Assembly: GCA_000803105.1 (NCBI GenBank)
Contig: JTDA01000004.1
Location: 1 to 64,000, forward strand
From: Coprobacter secundus
GTDB taxonomy: Bacteria > Bacteroidota > Bacteroidia > Bacteroidales > Coprobacteraceae
DNA: 64,000 bases
Direction of reading: 5' to 3'
Made by a program: the position numbers and the translations under genes. The notes below the pieces were generated by a model. That model was not told where the DNA came from and made no database searches. It saw nothing but the letters and a program-made list of their open reading frames with translations. Numbering within the stretch: position 1 is the first letter of the stretch; each line of letters begins with the position of its first letter. Positions 1 to 9,191 of the stretch are shown piece after piece.

Positions 1-238
1 GAGGGGCCGGGGGTGTGTAACGCTCGCGCATTGCCTCCTAAAACCAACGTAACCACCCAAAGCCAAGAAATACCACCTCGCTAAACAGTAGCAAAATCAT
101 CACAACCCACTACACCCTCGCAAAAACAAAAAACAATCTCAAAACAAACCCTTTCAAATTTTTATAGCAGCCAATGAGACTATAAATAAAAAATCTGTGT
201 ACATTTGTACATATTAACGATATTCGAATCCTTTACAC
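1..238. other. Left edge and tdk upstream region
   Basis: No gene can be supported here. The first 30 or so bases are GC-rich compared with the AT-rich remainder and may belong to a gene outside the window. The right part is the upstream region of the thymidine kinase gene. TACATTTG at 200-207 fits the Bacteroidetes -7 consensus TAnnTTTG, but no matching -33 TTTG lies 19-21 bases before it. Two TGTACA hexamers at 198-203 and 206-211 overlap this element. Confidence 0.4.
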
Positions 239-826
239 ATGATATTTTCTGAAGAAAATTATGAAACTCACCGCAGAGGTCGTATCGAAGTCATTTGCGG
301 CTCCATGTTTTCGGGAAAAACCGAAGAACTCATCCGTCGGTTGAAACGAGCCAAAATAGCTCGTCAACAAGTAGAAATTTTCAAACCCGCTATCGATGTA
401 AGATACTCAGAAGAAGACATTGTCTCCCACGATAGTAATTCCATAGCTTCCACTCCGGTAGATAGCTCCGGTAGTATTCTTCTATTATCAAGCGGAGTAG
501 ATGTCGTAGGTATAGACGAAGCCCAATTTTTCGACGACGGCATAATAGATATTTGCAACCAATTAGCCGACCAAGGTACACGAGTTATCGTAGCAGGATT
601 GGATATGGACTTTAAAAAAGAACCGTTCGGACCCATGCCAAAACTGCTTTCCATTGCCGATGAGGTAACCAAAGTGCATGCCATCTGTGTAGAATGCGGA
701 CATCTGGCTAACTATTCCCACCGCCTGGTCGACAATGACAAACGAGTATTATTAGGTGAAAAAGGCGAATATCAACCACTGTGCCGCAGTTGTTATAATA
801 AAAAGCACGAAGCCCGTAAATCATAA
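239..826 (+). CDS. tdk: Thymidine kinase
   Basis: A type II thymidine kinase, the cytosolic salvage enzyme that phosphorylates thymidine to dTMP with ATP. The P-loop GSMFSGKT is at residues 21-28, the DEAQFF Walker-B-like motif at 93-98, and two zinc-binding CxxC pairs at Cys150/Cys153 and Cys182/Cys185. The length of 195 residues is normal for the family. The ATG at 239 is the first in frame and leaves a short N-terminal extension before the P-loop strand. The next gene starts 14 bases downstream on the same strand, so the two are probably co-transcribed. Confidence 0.96.
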   Translation: MIFSEENYETHRRGRIEVICGSMFSGKTEELIRRLKRAKIARQQVEIFKPAIDVRYSEEDIVSHDSNSIASTPVDSSGSILLLSSGVDVVGIDEAQFFDDGIIDICNQLADQGTRVIVAGLDMDFKKEPFGPMPKLLSIADEVTKVHAICVECGHLANYSHRLVDNDKRVLLGEKGEYQPLCRSCYNKKHEARKS

Positions 827-840
827 AAAGACCGCCACGC

Positions 841-1986
841 ATGTACATTTCTCGACGACCTTATACTTTCGACCGCGTTATACGCATACTCTTTACTATA
901 GCTATCGTTGTAGGGATATTTTATCTTATCGATTTACTGAAAGGAGCTCTGTTGCCATTTCTTGTTGCCTGGCTCCTCGCTTATCTCATTCATCCCTTAG
1001 TCGATTTTTTCAAAAAGAAATGCCACATACGTAACAATTTTTTAGCCATCGTAACGGCCCTTATTTCCATTATTTTATTTTTCTCCTTGCTGGGTTGGAT
1101 ATTCATCCCTTCTATTCTCGATGAAATAGACAAAATAAAAATAATGATACAAGATTATTCAGACAACGAATACAACATTCCTTTCCTGCCTGAAAGCTGG
1201 AAACTTTTTATACAGGAAAATATTGATTTTGAACGTATTGCCGGAATGATGAATAAAGAAGACTGGTCAAATTTGGTAAAAAAAGCCTTGTCTGAAACTT
1301 GGATTATCATCTCCGGGTCAGTAAGTCAAATAATTACGATTGTGAGCTGGTTTATCGTTCTTATATACCTTATCTTTATTTTACTTGATTACGATAAAAT
1401 CATTTGCGGGTTCCGAAACATGATTCCCCGCCAATATCGTCGTCCGGTATTATCTATCCTCAGTGACGTGCAAGTAAGTATGAATCGCTATTTCAGGGGT
1501 CAGGCACTGGTCGCCTTTATCGTAGGAATACTGTTCAGCATCGGCTTCCTGATCGTAGGGATGCCATTAGCTATCGTCCTCGGATTATTTATCGGACTGT
1601 TGAATATGGTCCCTTATTTGCAAATTATCGGATTCATTCCCACAATACTTCTCTGTCTGTTAAAATCTGCCGAAACAAATGAAAACTTCTGGGTACTGTT
1701 CGCTGCCTGCTTGGTTGTATTCATCGTGGTACAACTTATCCAGGATCTCTTTCTGGTTCCTCGTATTATGGGACACGTTACAGGTCTCAATCCGGCAATC
1801 ATTCTGCTCTCTCTCTCCATATGGGGAAGTCTGTTAGGTATCATAGGCATGATTATAGCCCTGCCTTTAACAACTCTCTTACTGGCTTATTACCAAAAAT
1901 ACATTTTACATACAGAACCGGATGAGAAAAAGAAATCGCAACTACCGAGTAGAAGTAAACGCGAAAAGAAAATATCCGAAAAGTAA
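841..1986 (+). CDS. AI-2E family transporter (TqsA/YdiK/PerM type)
   Basis: A polytopic inner-membrane protein of the AI-2E transporter family. Long hydrophobic segments run through residues about 15-80, 150-180 and 210-350, and the C-terminal tail is lysine-rich. Family members have been linked to autoinducer export, sodium/proton antiport or general efflux, so the substrate cannot be read from the sequence. The length of 381 residues is typical. It sits 14 bases after tdk and converges on the hypothetical gene at 2067-2588. Confidence 0.88.
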   Translation: MYISRRPYTFDRVIRILFTIAIVVGIFYLIDLLKGALLPFLVAWLLAYLIHPLVDFFKKKCHIRNNFLAIVTALISIILFFSLLGWIFIPSILDEIDKIKIMIQDYSDNEYNIPFLPESWKLFIQENIDFERIAGMMNKEDWSNLVKKALSETWIIISGSVSQIITIVSWFIVLIYLIFILLDYDKIICGFRNMIPRQYRRPVLSILSDVQVSMNRYFRGQALVAFIVGILFSIGFLIVGMPLAIVLGLFIGLLNMVPYLQIIGFIPTILLCLLKSAETNENFWVLFAACLVVFIVVQLIQDLFLVPRIMGHVTGLNPAIILLSLSIWGSLLGIIGMIIALPLTTLLLAYYQKYILHTEPDEKKKSQLPSRSKREKKISEK

Positions 1987-2066
1987 TATCCCGTTCAAAT
2001 TTTACTCATATCAACTTTGAGAATCTCTTTTATCGAAAAATTCAAACTGGTTCTACATACATCCAT

Positions 2067-2588
2067 TTATCTGTCCTGATTACGACTGAAAAGTAACAAG
2101 ACATAAGACATGATTTCTCCCAACAAATCTTTGCTGACAACTCCATTCACCCGGTAATCGATTCTATCTATATCACGAATTACCTCTCGTAACAGAGCCT
2201 CATCAGAGAATATTACATTATCGAAATAAGACAACGATTCCTTTAAATTGGCAAAAAAATATTTCATATTCTCTATCGTCTCCAAAAGAGAATCCGTCAA
2301 TGAAATACTCTTATCAGCCTGAGTATAATATGACCATCGCGACTGCTCATACATCATATAAAAAGTAAAAATATCAAACTGTTCGGCTGTTGTTTTATAA
2401 AACAAATCCTGAGGAGGATCTCCACCCCGGACAATACCTACCGGCGAATTGAATACCTGATAAAAATAACGGAGCATCAGTAATACAATGATGAAATACG
2501 GATAGTCCGCATCCCCGCCTCTTCTTTTATTCACCTGATTAACGACTCGGCTCAATACCTTATACGAATATTTATCTGTTATCTTCAT
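2067..2588 (-). CDS. Hypothetical protein
   Basis: I do not recognise this 173-residue protein. It has no signal peptide and no long membrane segment. The composition is mixed and probably helical, rich in tyrosine, aspartate and arginine, with a basic patch near residue 23 (KRRGGD) and a C-terminus ending in QDR. The ATG at 2588 is the natural start. It converges on the AI-2E transporter gene and stands alone, 175 bases from the next minus-strand gene. It looks like a conserved Bacteroidales hypothetical rather than a chance frame because it is uninterrupted with sensible codon use. Confidence 0.7.
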   Translation of the reverse strand: MKITDKYSYKVLSRVVNQVNKRRGGDADYPYFIIVLLMLRYFYQVFNSPVGIVRGGDPPQDLFYKTTAEQFDIFTFYMMYEQSRWSYYTQADKSISLTDSLLETIENMKYFFANLKESLSYFDNVIFSDEALLREVIRDIDRIDYRVNGVVSKDLLGEIMSYVLLLFSRNQDR

Positions 2589-2762
2589 ATCTGTATAACA
2601 AACAAGCAGAAAAAAAGATAACAGTAAATTTCATAAAAGAATAAAAATCTGATAAGGAAATATCCCCTACCCAAGAAAAGTCTCTCTCTCTCGAATTTAT
2701 AACTCAATGAAAATGAATTATATCAATCTATGACGATAATAAATATGCCCCATAAATTTATA

Positions 2763-3011
2763 TTACTCTGATACCAAAGCATCAAGAGCCTTGCACAACT
2801 GGTCAGGGCACGACGTTTGCTTATTGCCGCAACGTATCCCGCTCAAACGATGCTTCATTTCTTCTACCGGCATACCCTCTACCAACCGGCAAATACCTTG
2901 AAGATTACCGCTACACCCGCCTCGAAAACAGACATTTCTTACAACTCCGTCACACACCTCGACTTCAATCTGAGTACTGCATGTACCCTTTGTCTTATAT
3001 ATAGATTTCAT
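2763..3011 (-). CDS. TSCPD domain protein (TIGR03905-like)
   Basis: A small cysteine-rich protein of the TSCPD family, related to the C-terminal domain of B12-dependent ribonucleotide reductases. The signature TSCPDQLC lies near the C-terminus and a GGCSGN motif in the middle. Function in the stand-alone form is not established; metal or redox binding by the conserved cysteines is likely. An upstream in-frame ATG at 3038 would overlap the preceding deformylase gene, so I prefer the ATG at 3011 (82 residues), 8 bases after the deformylase stop. The two genes are probably one transcript. Confidence 0.8.
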   Translation of the reverse strand: MKSIYKTKGTCSTQIEVEVCDGVVRNVCFRGGCSGNLQGICRLVEGMPVEEMKHRLSGIRCGNKQTSCPDQLCKALDALVSE

Positions 3012-3018
3012 AACAATA

Positions 3019-3621
3019 TCAATCCGATAATTTATCAATATAAAGTATTCCCGATAAATGGTCTATTTCATGCTGGAAAATCACAGCCGTAAATCCGCTT
3101 ACTGTATTTTGCTTCTCTTTCAGAGTATACTCATCGACATATCTTACCACAACATCTGTAGAACGGGCAACCATTCCCATACGGTCGGGTATAGAAAGAC
3201 AACCTTCCTTCCCGGCCTTTTTCTGTTCCGACATATAGACCAAACGAGGATTTATATAAAACTCAAAAGGTTCTCCCGGTTTATCAAAACGCTGTACAGC
3301 AACAAGGCAGCGGCTTATTCCCACCTGCGGAGCGGCAATTCCTACCCCCGGTTGCACAGTATCATTAACAGTATACAACATTCTTTTTTTCAACGTTTCG
3401 AAACAAGAAGAGCGTATTTCTTTCTCCGATAAAAGTTTTGCTTTCCGACGTAGAAATAAAGAATCTTCATAGTTGGTTGTCAACCAGACTCGCATAATAC
3501 TGTCTTTATCGGTTCCGATAATCATCTTCTCTTCCTTACTGAAAGAAGGCTCATGCCTTTGGGCGGCACACAAAAAAATAAAAATAAATGCAGCAAACAA
3601 TATATAATGTAATGTTCTCAT
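3019..3621 (-). CDS. def: Peptide deformylase with N-terminal signal/anchor
   Basis: Peptide deformylase removes the formyl group from nascent N-termini using a metal. All three family motifs are visible: GVGIAAPQVG, EGCLSIP and HEIDH. Before the catalytic domain there is a hydrophobic N-terminus (MRTLHYILFAAFIFIFLCA) that looks like a signal peptide or membrane anchor, and then about 70 extra residues. Classical deformylases are cytoplasmic and around 170-190 residues, so this is probably an exported or tethered paralogue, not the housekeeping copy. The longer frame from 3672 would bury the hydrophobic segment, which is why I start at 3621. No lipobox glycine, alanine or serine stands before the cysteine. 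Confidence 0.88.
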   Translation of the reverse strand: MRTLHYILFAAFIFIFLCAAQRHEPSFSKEEKMIIGTDKDSIMRVWLTTNYEDSLFLRRKAKLLSEKEIRSSCFETLKKRMLYTVNDTVQPGVGIAAPQVGISRCLVAVQRFDKPGEPFEFYINPRLVYMSEQKKAGKEGCLSIPDRMGMVARSTDVVVRYVDEYTLKEKQNTVSGFTAVIFQHEIDHLSGILYIDKLSD

Positions 3622-3839
3622 ATGTTTTAATTCTCCACTTATCTCTTTATACATCAAGCAAGTATATAGCAAATAAAAAACAATTTCAATTATCAGAGAA
3701 TACTACTCTCCCGATTCTGTCAGTATCAATTATCGGCCAACTATATACCCAATTACTCCCAAAGTCCTCTTTTGGTAGGAGACAATCGACCCACTGAAAG
3801 CAGTTGATTGAGAATATCGACAATTATAATCAATATCCT

Positions 3840-4220
3840 CTATTCAGACAAGCTTTCAAGCTTAAATTTTTTACGGTGCTTGACGATGGTCTTCATATGG
3901 GTTTGTGCCCATTCGGTAAGCTGGATAATAAACGGAACCAGAGACTGCCCAATATCGGTCAATCGATATTCCACTTTGGGCGGTACGACCGGATAAACCT
4001 TGCGAGAAACCAATCCGTCAGCTTCCAATGTTCTTAGCGTAGCCGATAATACACGTGACGAAACATCAGGTATCAACTTGCACAACTCATTGAAACGCAC
4101 TATCTCCTGTTCGCTCAAAACCAGAACGACCAACAATGCCCACTTGTTGCCGAAACGTGCAACGACATTCCTTATAGGGCAAATCTCGATAATTGAATTT
4201 TTCTCTTCTTTCTTCAACAT
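3840..4220 (-). CDS. HxlR family transcriptional regulator
   Basis: A winged-helix HxlR/DUF24 regulator of 126 residues. The family start CPIRNVV with its single conserved cysteine is followed by the helix-turn-helix, then the wing segment (PPKVEYRLTD). In related regulators such as YodB and HypR the cysteine senses quinones or oxidants; this is family knowledge, not shown here. The first in-frame initiation codon, at 4229, is TTG; the ATG at 4220 is a better start. No partner gene is directly adjacent; MmcQ/YjbR lies divergently 340 bases away. A second HxlR gene occurs at 49881. Confidence 0.9.
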   Translation of the reverse strand: MLKKEEKNSIIEICPIRNVVARFGNKWALLVVLVLSEQEIVRFNELCKLIPDVSSRVLSATLRTLEADGLVSRKVYPVVPPKVEYRLTDIGQSLVPFIIQLTEWAQTHMKTIVKHRKKFKLESLSE

Positions 4221-4266
4221 ATTCTGCAATTTTTATATATCGGCAATATCATCTATATTGCATAAA

Positions 4267-4294
4267 TAGTTACTTACTTTTATTTGCAAAGTTA
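4267..4294 (-). promoter_or_regulatory. Candidate HxlR promoter/operator
   Basis: On the minus strand, TAACTTTG (4287-4294 on the plus strand as CAAAGTTA) fits the -7 consensus TAnnTTTG. Just downstream is AAAAGTAAGTAACTA (4267-4281). A closely related string, AAAAGTAACTA, lies upstream of the second HxlR gene at 50280-50290. The shared word suggests an HxlR operator, but the two copies lie in opposite orientation relative to their genes. Confidence 0.35.
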
Positions 4295-4563
4295 GCAAAT
4301 TTGGATTCAGACAAAAACAATTCCCTTTGCCAACCCAACTTTTTCCGCTCAACCAATAGTTGTTTCTTTGCAAAATCGAAAAAAGGTTAGTATTAATTAC
4401 AACCATAGCTCACTGATAAACAAAACTTAGTAGTTCGATTTTTCACTATAAAGCAGAAATTTATTCGTGACAAAGACAAAAAAACTTATCCAAAATTTGA
4501 TGAATAAGCACTAACTTAGTACCATAAAACTAAAAGTTCAATTCTACTATTTTATTATAAAAT
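4295..4563. other. Intergenic region between HxlR and MmcQ genes
   Basis: AT-rich divergent intergenic DNA. I see no additional gene, RNA or repeat beyond the HxlR promoter candidate listed separately. Confidence 0.5.
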
Positions 4564-4932
4564 ATGAATGTTGAAGAATTCAGAGAATACTGCCTTTCAT
4601 TTAAGGGCGTACATGAAAAAATGCCTTTCCCGAATGTTACCGACCCTTACAGCCGTGACGTACTTTGTTTTTACATCGGAGATAAATGGTTCTGTTTTGT
4701 AAATATCGAGGTTTTTGATTTTTGTTGTATCAAATGCCAACCCGATAAAATAGGAGAATTACAAACCGATTATATAGGTATAAAGCCAGGATGGCATATG
4801 AATAAGAAACACTGGATCAGTGTATACTTCAATCAAGATGTACCCGACAAAAAAATTAAGGAACTTGTAGAAAACTCCTATAATATTGTAATCAAAAGTC
4901 TCACACAAAAAGACCGGGAAACCTTATTGTAA
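4564..4932 (+). CDS. MmcQ/YjbR family DNA-binding protein
   Basis: A 122-residue protein of the MmcQ/YjbR (CyaY-like fold) family. The recognisable segments are the N-terminal EFREYCLSFKGVHEKMPF, the central DKWFCFVNIE and the GIKPGWHMNKKHWISV stretch. Members are described as DNA-binding, but their cellular role is poorly known. The length is standard. It is a single gene whose end lies 18 bases from the converging DUF305 gene. Confidence 0.85.
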   Translation: MNVEEFREYCLSFKGVHEKMPFPNVTDPYSRDVLCFYIGDKWFCFVNIEVFDFCCIKCQPDKIGELQTDYIGIKPGWHMNKKHWISVYFNQDVPDKKIKELVENSYNIVIKSLTQKDRETLL

Positions 4933-4950
4933 ATATTTTTCAAGAAACAA

Positions 4951-5610
4951 TCATTTACAATCATTTTCGATAAATTTCTGCATCTGTTCTATCTCTTTTT
5001 TCTGATCAGATACAATACTTTGAGCAAAAGTAACAAGCTGTGATTGAGGCTCAAGTTTTAGAAATGCCATTGCCATATCTACTGCAGCTTGGTGGTGTGG
5101 TAACATGACCATAGCAAAGGAACAATCGACATTCTTTCCTTTCAATTCCATATCTGTTGGCGTCTGATGCATCATATCCATCATTATCTTAGTCATAGCA
5201 TCAACATATTTTATCGGCACAGTCTCTCCTTCTTTATACGGATAGTTTTTCAACATCGTCTCCATCTCGGCAATTTCCTGTTGCTGAGCTGTCACTATCT
5301 TTCGAGCAAGCCGTATCATCTCCGGACTCTTACCATATTTGATTTCATACTCAGCCATTTCTACTGCTCCCTGGTGATGCGGAATCATCTGTCGTAAAAA
5401 ATCACCGGCAACAGATGCATCCAAAGAGACCGAGTCCATCTCTGTCATCATAGAATCCATCATCTTTAGTAACATACTTTTTCTTTCGGCACGATGTTCC
5501 GTATGCTGCTCACCATTGGCAGCCAATAAAGTTATACACAAAAATACCGACAAAAGACACAAACTGGCAATCATTGAAAACCGGTTCAGATTTATAGATT
5601 TTTTACCCAT
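4951..5610 (-). CDS. DUF305 protein, exported
   Basis: A 219-residue DUF305 protein. It starts with a positively charged segment and one hydrophobic helix (residues about 12-31), so it is a periplasmic or membrane-anchored protein. Two internal repeats carry the family motif: MIPHHQGAVEMA and MLPHHQAAVDMA. DUF305 is a ferritin-like helical bundle in which the paired histidines could bind metal, often near copper or heavy-metal genes. No metal gene is adjacent here. The role is unknown. Confidence 0.88.
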   Translation of the reverse strand: MGKKSINLNRFSMIASLCLLSVFLCITLLAANGEQHTEHRAERKSMLLKMMDSMMTEMDSVSLDASVAGDFLRQMIPHHQGAVEMAEYEIKYGKSPEMIRLARKIVTAQQQEIAEMETMLKNYPYKEGETVPIKYVDAMTKIMMDMMHQTPTDMELKGKNVDCSFAMVMLPHHQAAVDMAMAFLKLEPQSQLVTFAQSIVSDQKKEIEQMQKFIENDCK

Positions 5611-6057
5611 ACTATTAATTTTTTATTGGTTATATAACAAAAATACCGGTAATACGGTTCTTCAAAACTCATACAATAAAATACATCCCATCACGTTTCG
5701 AATGAAGATAAAACACTGAATCAATAGACCTGTTATTACGAACCGAAAAATTTAACTCACAAACCTCTGATTTATTTTCAAACGATAAAAACATTACGAT
5801 TATCTTTACAAACCTGTTCACAAAGCTTTACAAACAAATATTTGATGAATTCTTATAACATTATGAATAATATTTCAAGTCCGTTCCATGTTTTTTTGAT
5901 TGCTTTGCAGAAAACATTTATGCTTTGAAAACAACTGGAAATAAATTTGATTTTATAGGACTCATTTATATTGTCCTCATCTCCGTCATGATACTATTTT
6001 TTTTGACGGTCGTCTTTTAATATCTAAACTATGCAATAAATTTTAAATGGATTTTAT
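5611..6057. other. Upstream region of the PUL
   Basis: A 447-base AT-rich intergenic region before susC. TAAATTTG at 5942-5949 fits TAnnTTTG but lacks a -33 TTTG at the usual spacing, so the PUL promoter cannot be fixed. With an AraC-type hybrid sensor at the other end of the locus, activator sites are expected here, but I cannot identify them by eye. Confidence 0.35.
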
Positions 6058-9000
6058 ATGAAAAAACCAAATCTCTTACCACCACCCTTTCATTACTTTT
6101 TGAAAACAGCATATATATGCTTTTTTCTTTCTGTATTGAATATCCCGTTATTGGCTCAATCCGAGGGGATAAAAATATCCGGTACCGTTACCGACACCCA
6201 AAAAGAACCGCTTATTGGTGTCAGTATTCTACTGAAAGGTACAAACAAAGGTACACTTACCGATATCAATGGCAAATATACCATCACTGTCCCCGACCAA
6301 CATGCCGTTTTACAATTTTTCTACACCGGATTTAACCGGGAGGAAATCACCGTAAATAAAAAGACCACTATAAACCTAATCATGACCGAAGCAATAAAAG
6401 AGCTGGACGAAGTAGTCGTAGTAGGTTATGGTGCTATGAAAAAACGAGACGTAACCGGAGCTATCGCTTCCATATCGTCCGAAACAATAGAACAACGAAA
6501 CGCAATTTCTATTGCAGATGCATTGCAGGGACAGACTGCCGGAGTACAAATCACTACCGGGTCAGGGGCCCCGGGAGAAGCGGCAGATATCCGTATCCGG
6601 GGTACATCCACATTCGAAGGAGGGGCAAAACCTTTATACATTGTAGATGGCGTTCCTTTTGAATCTATCGAAGACATAAATCCTGCCGATATAGAATCCA
6701 TCGAAGTACTGAAAGACGCAGCATCTGCTGCCATATACGGTTCCCGTTCAGCCAACGGTGTTATCTTGATTACGACAAAACAAGGAGAAAAGACCCGCCC
6801 GAGACTCGATATCCGATACCTCAAAAGTTTCAGTACACTCAGTCGTAAAATGCCTAAAGCCAATGGTGACGAACGCCGTTACTATGACCGGGTACGACGC
6901 GAACTGACTGGTGGAGTCAATGGGTACGACATCAAAGACTCTTTGGCTTTTTTCAATAATCAAGACATAGACTTGCAAGACCTGCTTTTCCGTACAGCCT
7001 CACGCGACCAAGTCGATTTGAGTGCCAGTGGAGCATCTGATGCCTTCAAATACTATCTGAGTGCCGGGTTCCTATCCGACAAAGGTATCATGGTAAACAG
7101 CAATTACAATCGCTTTACCACTCGTATCAATACCGAATACAAACCTAATAAATACATTACACTGGGGAGTAAAGTACACTTGAGTTTTGCATATAAAAAC
7201 GGCATTTCTGAAGACGGTGTTTTAAACCAAGCCCTCGAGCGCCCTTCATATTGGGCAATATTCAATCCCGACGGAAGTTACGTCCCCAACATCAGCAGCA
7301 GGCGCAATCCCTATGCCGTTGCCATGGATGACGTAAACAAAGCTCAAAACTACCGGGCTTCAATATACGAATATGTAGAAGTGCGTTTCAACAGTAAATT
7401 CAAATTCAATACAAACATCCAAGGAAACTATTTAAACGACCGAAGCCAATTCTTCCGCACCACTCCTCAATTATCAACCGAAGAGAGAAGTACAGGACGT
7501 GACCTTTCGGAAATAAGTTACGACTGGGCCAATGAAAACTATCTCAGCTACAGCGATAAATTCAAATATCACGAACTAAATGTCATGGTGGGTAATAGTA
7601 TACAATTTTGGGGACGCGAAAACCTGAACATTGTAGGTCTCGACTATACCACCGACATGATTTATACCCTGAATACAGCCTCACTATTCGATACAAAAAA
7701 AACATATACTCGGTTTTATCGCCACAAAATGGCCTCTTTTTTCGGTAGGGCCTCATATAACTATAAAGGGAAATATTTGCTGAATGCCAACATCCGTTTC
7801 GACGGGTCTTCTCGTTTCGGTTCATCAAATCGCTGGGGAACTTTCCCTTCAGCATCCGTGGGTTGGCGTTTTTCCGATGAGAGATTCATGCGCTGGAGCA
7901 AACGCTTTCTAAGTGATGCCAAATTAAGAGCCAGCTGGGGTATTACCGGTAATCAGGAAATCGGAGACTACGACTCTTGGCAACTTTACAGTCCTAACTA
8001 CATCTATGAAGGTGTATCGGGAATCGCTGCCAGTAATCTGGCATATAACGGACTCAGCTGGGAAGAAACTACACAGTACAATATCGGACTCGATTTACGT
8101 ATGCTGAACAACAAGCTCAGAATCGTTGCCGATTACTATAAGAAAAATACGGACAAACTGTTATGCCAAGTAGAAGTTCCCAAAGAAACCGGTTTCAAAA
8201 CAATGCGTAAAAACGTCGGAGCCATGACCAATGAAGGTTTTGAATTTACTGTCGACTATGACATATTTCGTAATAAAAATTTCTCTTGGTCGGTCAACTT
8301 CAATATTGCCAAAAACAATAGCATAATCACCCAAATTGCCGATGGAGTTCCATTTTATAAAGGTATGGACGAAGCCATTTATGTACAACAAAATGCCAGA
8401 CTAGGTGAATTTTACGGATACAAATACCTTGGAATATTCGCTTATGACGAGTCGAACGCCTTCAGTGACAACTGGGAACGCCTGACCCCGGTCTTTTCAA
8501 ACGGCACATTTACCGGTAAATACTATTTAGGTGACAAAGAATATACAGGCACCGTACAACAAAAAAAGAGTTCTGACGGAAGCGTATTGAAAGGTGGTGA
8601 TGTCGACTTTTTCGACACCAATGGCGACGGAACGATAAACTCTGCCGACAAAACCAAGATAGGCTGTGCCCAACCTGATGTATTCGGAGGCCTCAGTACC
8701 AATTTGTCTTACAAAGGTATCTCTTTATACATCTCATTTTTCTACTCTTTAGGAGGCGATGTATACAATTATGCCGAGGCTAAACGTAACAAATTTTCCT
8801 ATGACGGAGCGACACCCTCTCCTGATGCAATACACAACATGTGGACAAAACCGGGCGATATAGCCCAATATCCGGCTCCTATCAATAAAGAACACAATCG
8901 ACTACCACCATCGAGTTTCTATATAGAAGACGGCTCCTATATAAAACTCCGTAACGTGAAACTTAGTTATTCTTTGCCCAAGAACTGGATAAAACCAGCT

Positions 9001-9177
9001 TTATTGAAAGCTGCAACCATATATATATATGGCAATAACCTATTGACATTTACCAACTACACAGGATATGATCCCGAATTTTCCCTGAACACAGGCGACC
9101 CGCTGACTCTCGGTATCGACCAGAACCGTTATCCGAGAAAAAGAGAATACGGATTTGGAGTTAATATAACCTTCTAA
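6058..9177 (+). CDS. SusC/RagA family TonB-linked outer membrane protein
   Basis: A TonB-dependent outer-membrane transporter of 1039 residues that would import oligosaccharides together with the SusD partner. Order of domains: signal peptide (about 1-33), carboxypeptidase-like regulatory beta-sandwich (about 37-115), TonB-box region DEVVVVGYGAMKK, plug with IRIRGTSTFEG and YIVDGVP motifs (about 130-240), then a 22-strand barrel ending in an aromatic residue (GFGVNITF). There is no STN domain, so signalling through an anti-sigma factor is not expected, which fits the hybrid sensor found in the same locus. SusD follows after 14 bases. Confidence 0.96.
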   Translation: MKKPNLLPPPFHYFLKTAYICFFLSVLNIPLLAQSEGIKISGTVTDTQKEPLIGVSILLKGTNKGTLTDINGKYTITVPDQHAVLQFFYTGFNREEITVNKKTTINLIMTEAIKELDEVVVVGYGAMKKRDVTGAIASISSETIEQRNAISIADALQGQTAGVQITTGSGAPGEAADIRIRGTSTFEGGAKPLYIVDGVPFESIEDINPADIESIEVLKDAASAAIYGSRSANGVILITTKQGEKTRPRLDIRYLKSFSTLSRKMPKANGDERRYYDRVRRELTGGVNGYDIKDSLAFFNNQDIDLQDLLFRTASRDQVDLSASGASDAFKYYLSAGFLSDKGIMVNSNYNRFTTRINTEYKPNKYITLGSKVHLSFAYKNGISEDGVLNQALERPSYWAIFNPDGSYVPNISSRRNPYAVAMDDVNKAQNYRASIYEYVEVRFNSKFKFNTNIQGNYLNDRSQFFRTTPQLSTEERSTGRDLSEISYDWANENYLSYSDKFKYHELNVMVGNSIQFWGRENLNIVGLDYTTDMIYTLNTASLFDTKKTYTRFYRHKMASFFGRASYNYKGKYLLNANIRFDGSSRFGSSNRWGTFPSASVGWRFSDERFMRWSKRFLSDAKLRASWGITGNQEIGDYDSWQLYSPNYIYEGVSGIAASNLAYNGLSWEETTQYNIGLDLRMLNNKLRIVADYYKKNTDKLLCQVEVPKETGFKTMRKNVGAMTNEGFEFTVDYDIFRNKNFSWSVNFNIAKNNSIITQIADGVPFYKGMDEAIYVQQNARLGEFYGYKYLGIFAYDESNAFSDNWERLTPVFSNGTFTGKYYLGDKEYTGTVQQKKSSDGSVLKGGDVDFFDTNGDGTINSADKTKIGCAQPDVFGGLSTNLSYKGISLYISFFYSLGGDVYNYAEAKRNKFSYDGATPSPDAIHNMWTKPGDIAQYPAPINKEHNRLPPSSFYIEDGSYIKLRNVKLSYSLPKNWIKPALLKAATIYIYGNNLLTFTNYTGYDPEFSLNTGDPLTLGIDQNRYPRKREYGFGVNITF

Positions 9178-9191
9178 AAATTTATTGTACG

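Noticed and set aside
1..35. Possible minus-strand gene start with GGAGG before an ATG
   Set aside because: Only about 10 codons are visible, the spacing is too short for a ribosome site and Bacteroidetes rarely use strong ones.
198..211. Paired TGTACA words before tdk as a member of the fimbrial promoter group
   Set aside because: The two words are 8 bases apart and overlap the -7 candidate, unlike the 39-41 and 96-97 base layout of the fimbrial promoters.
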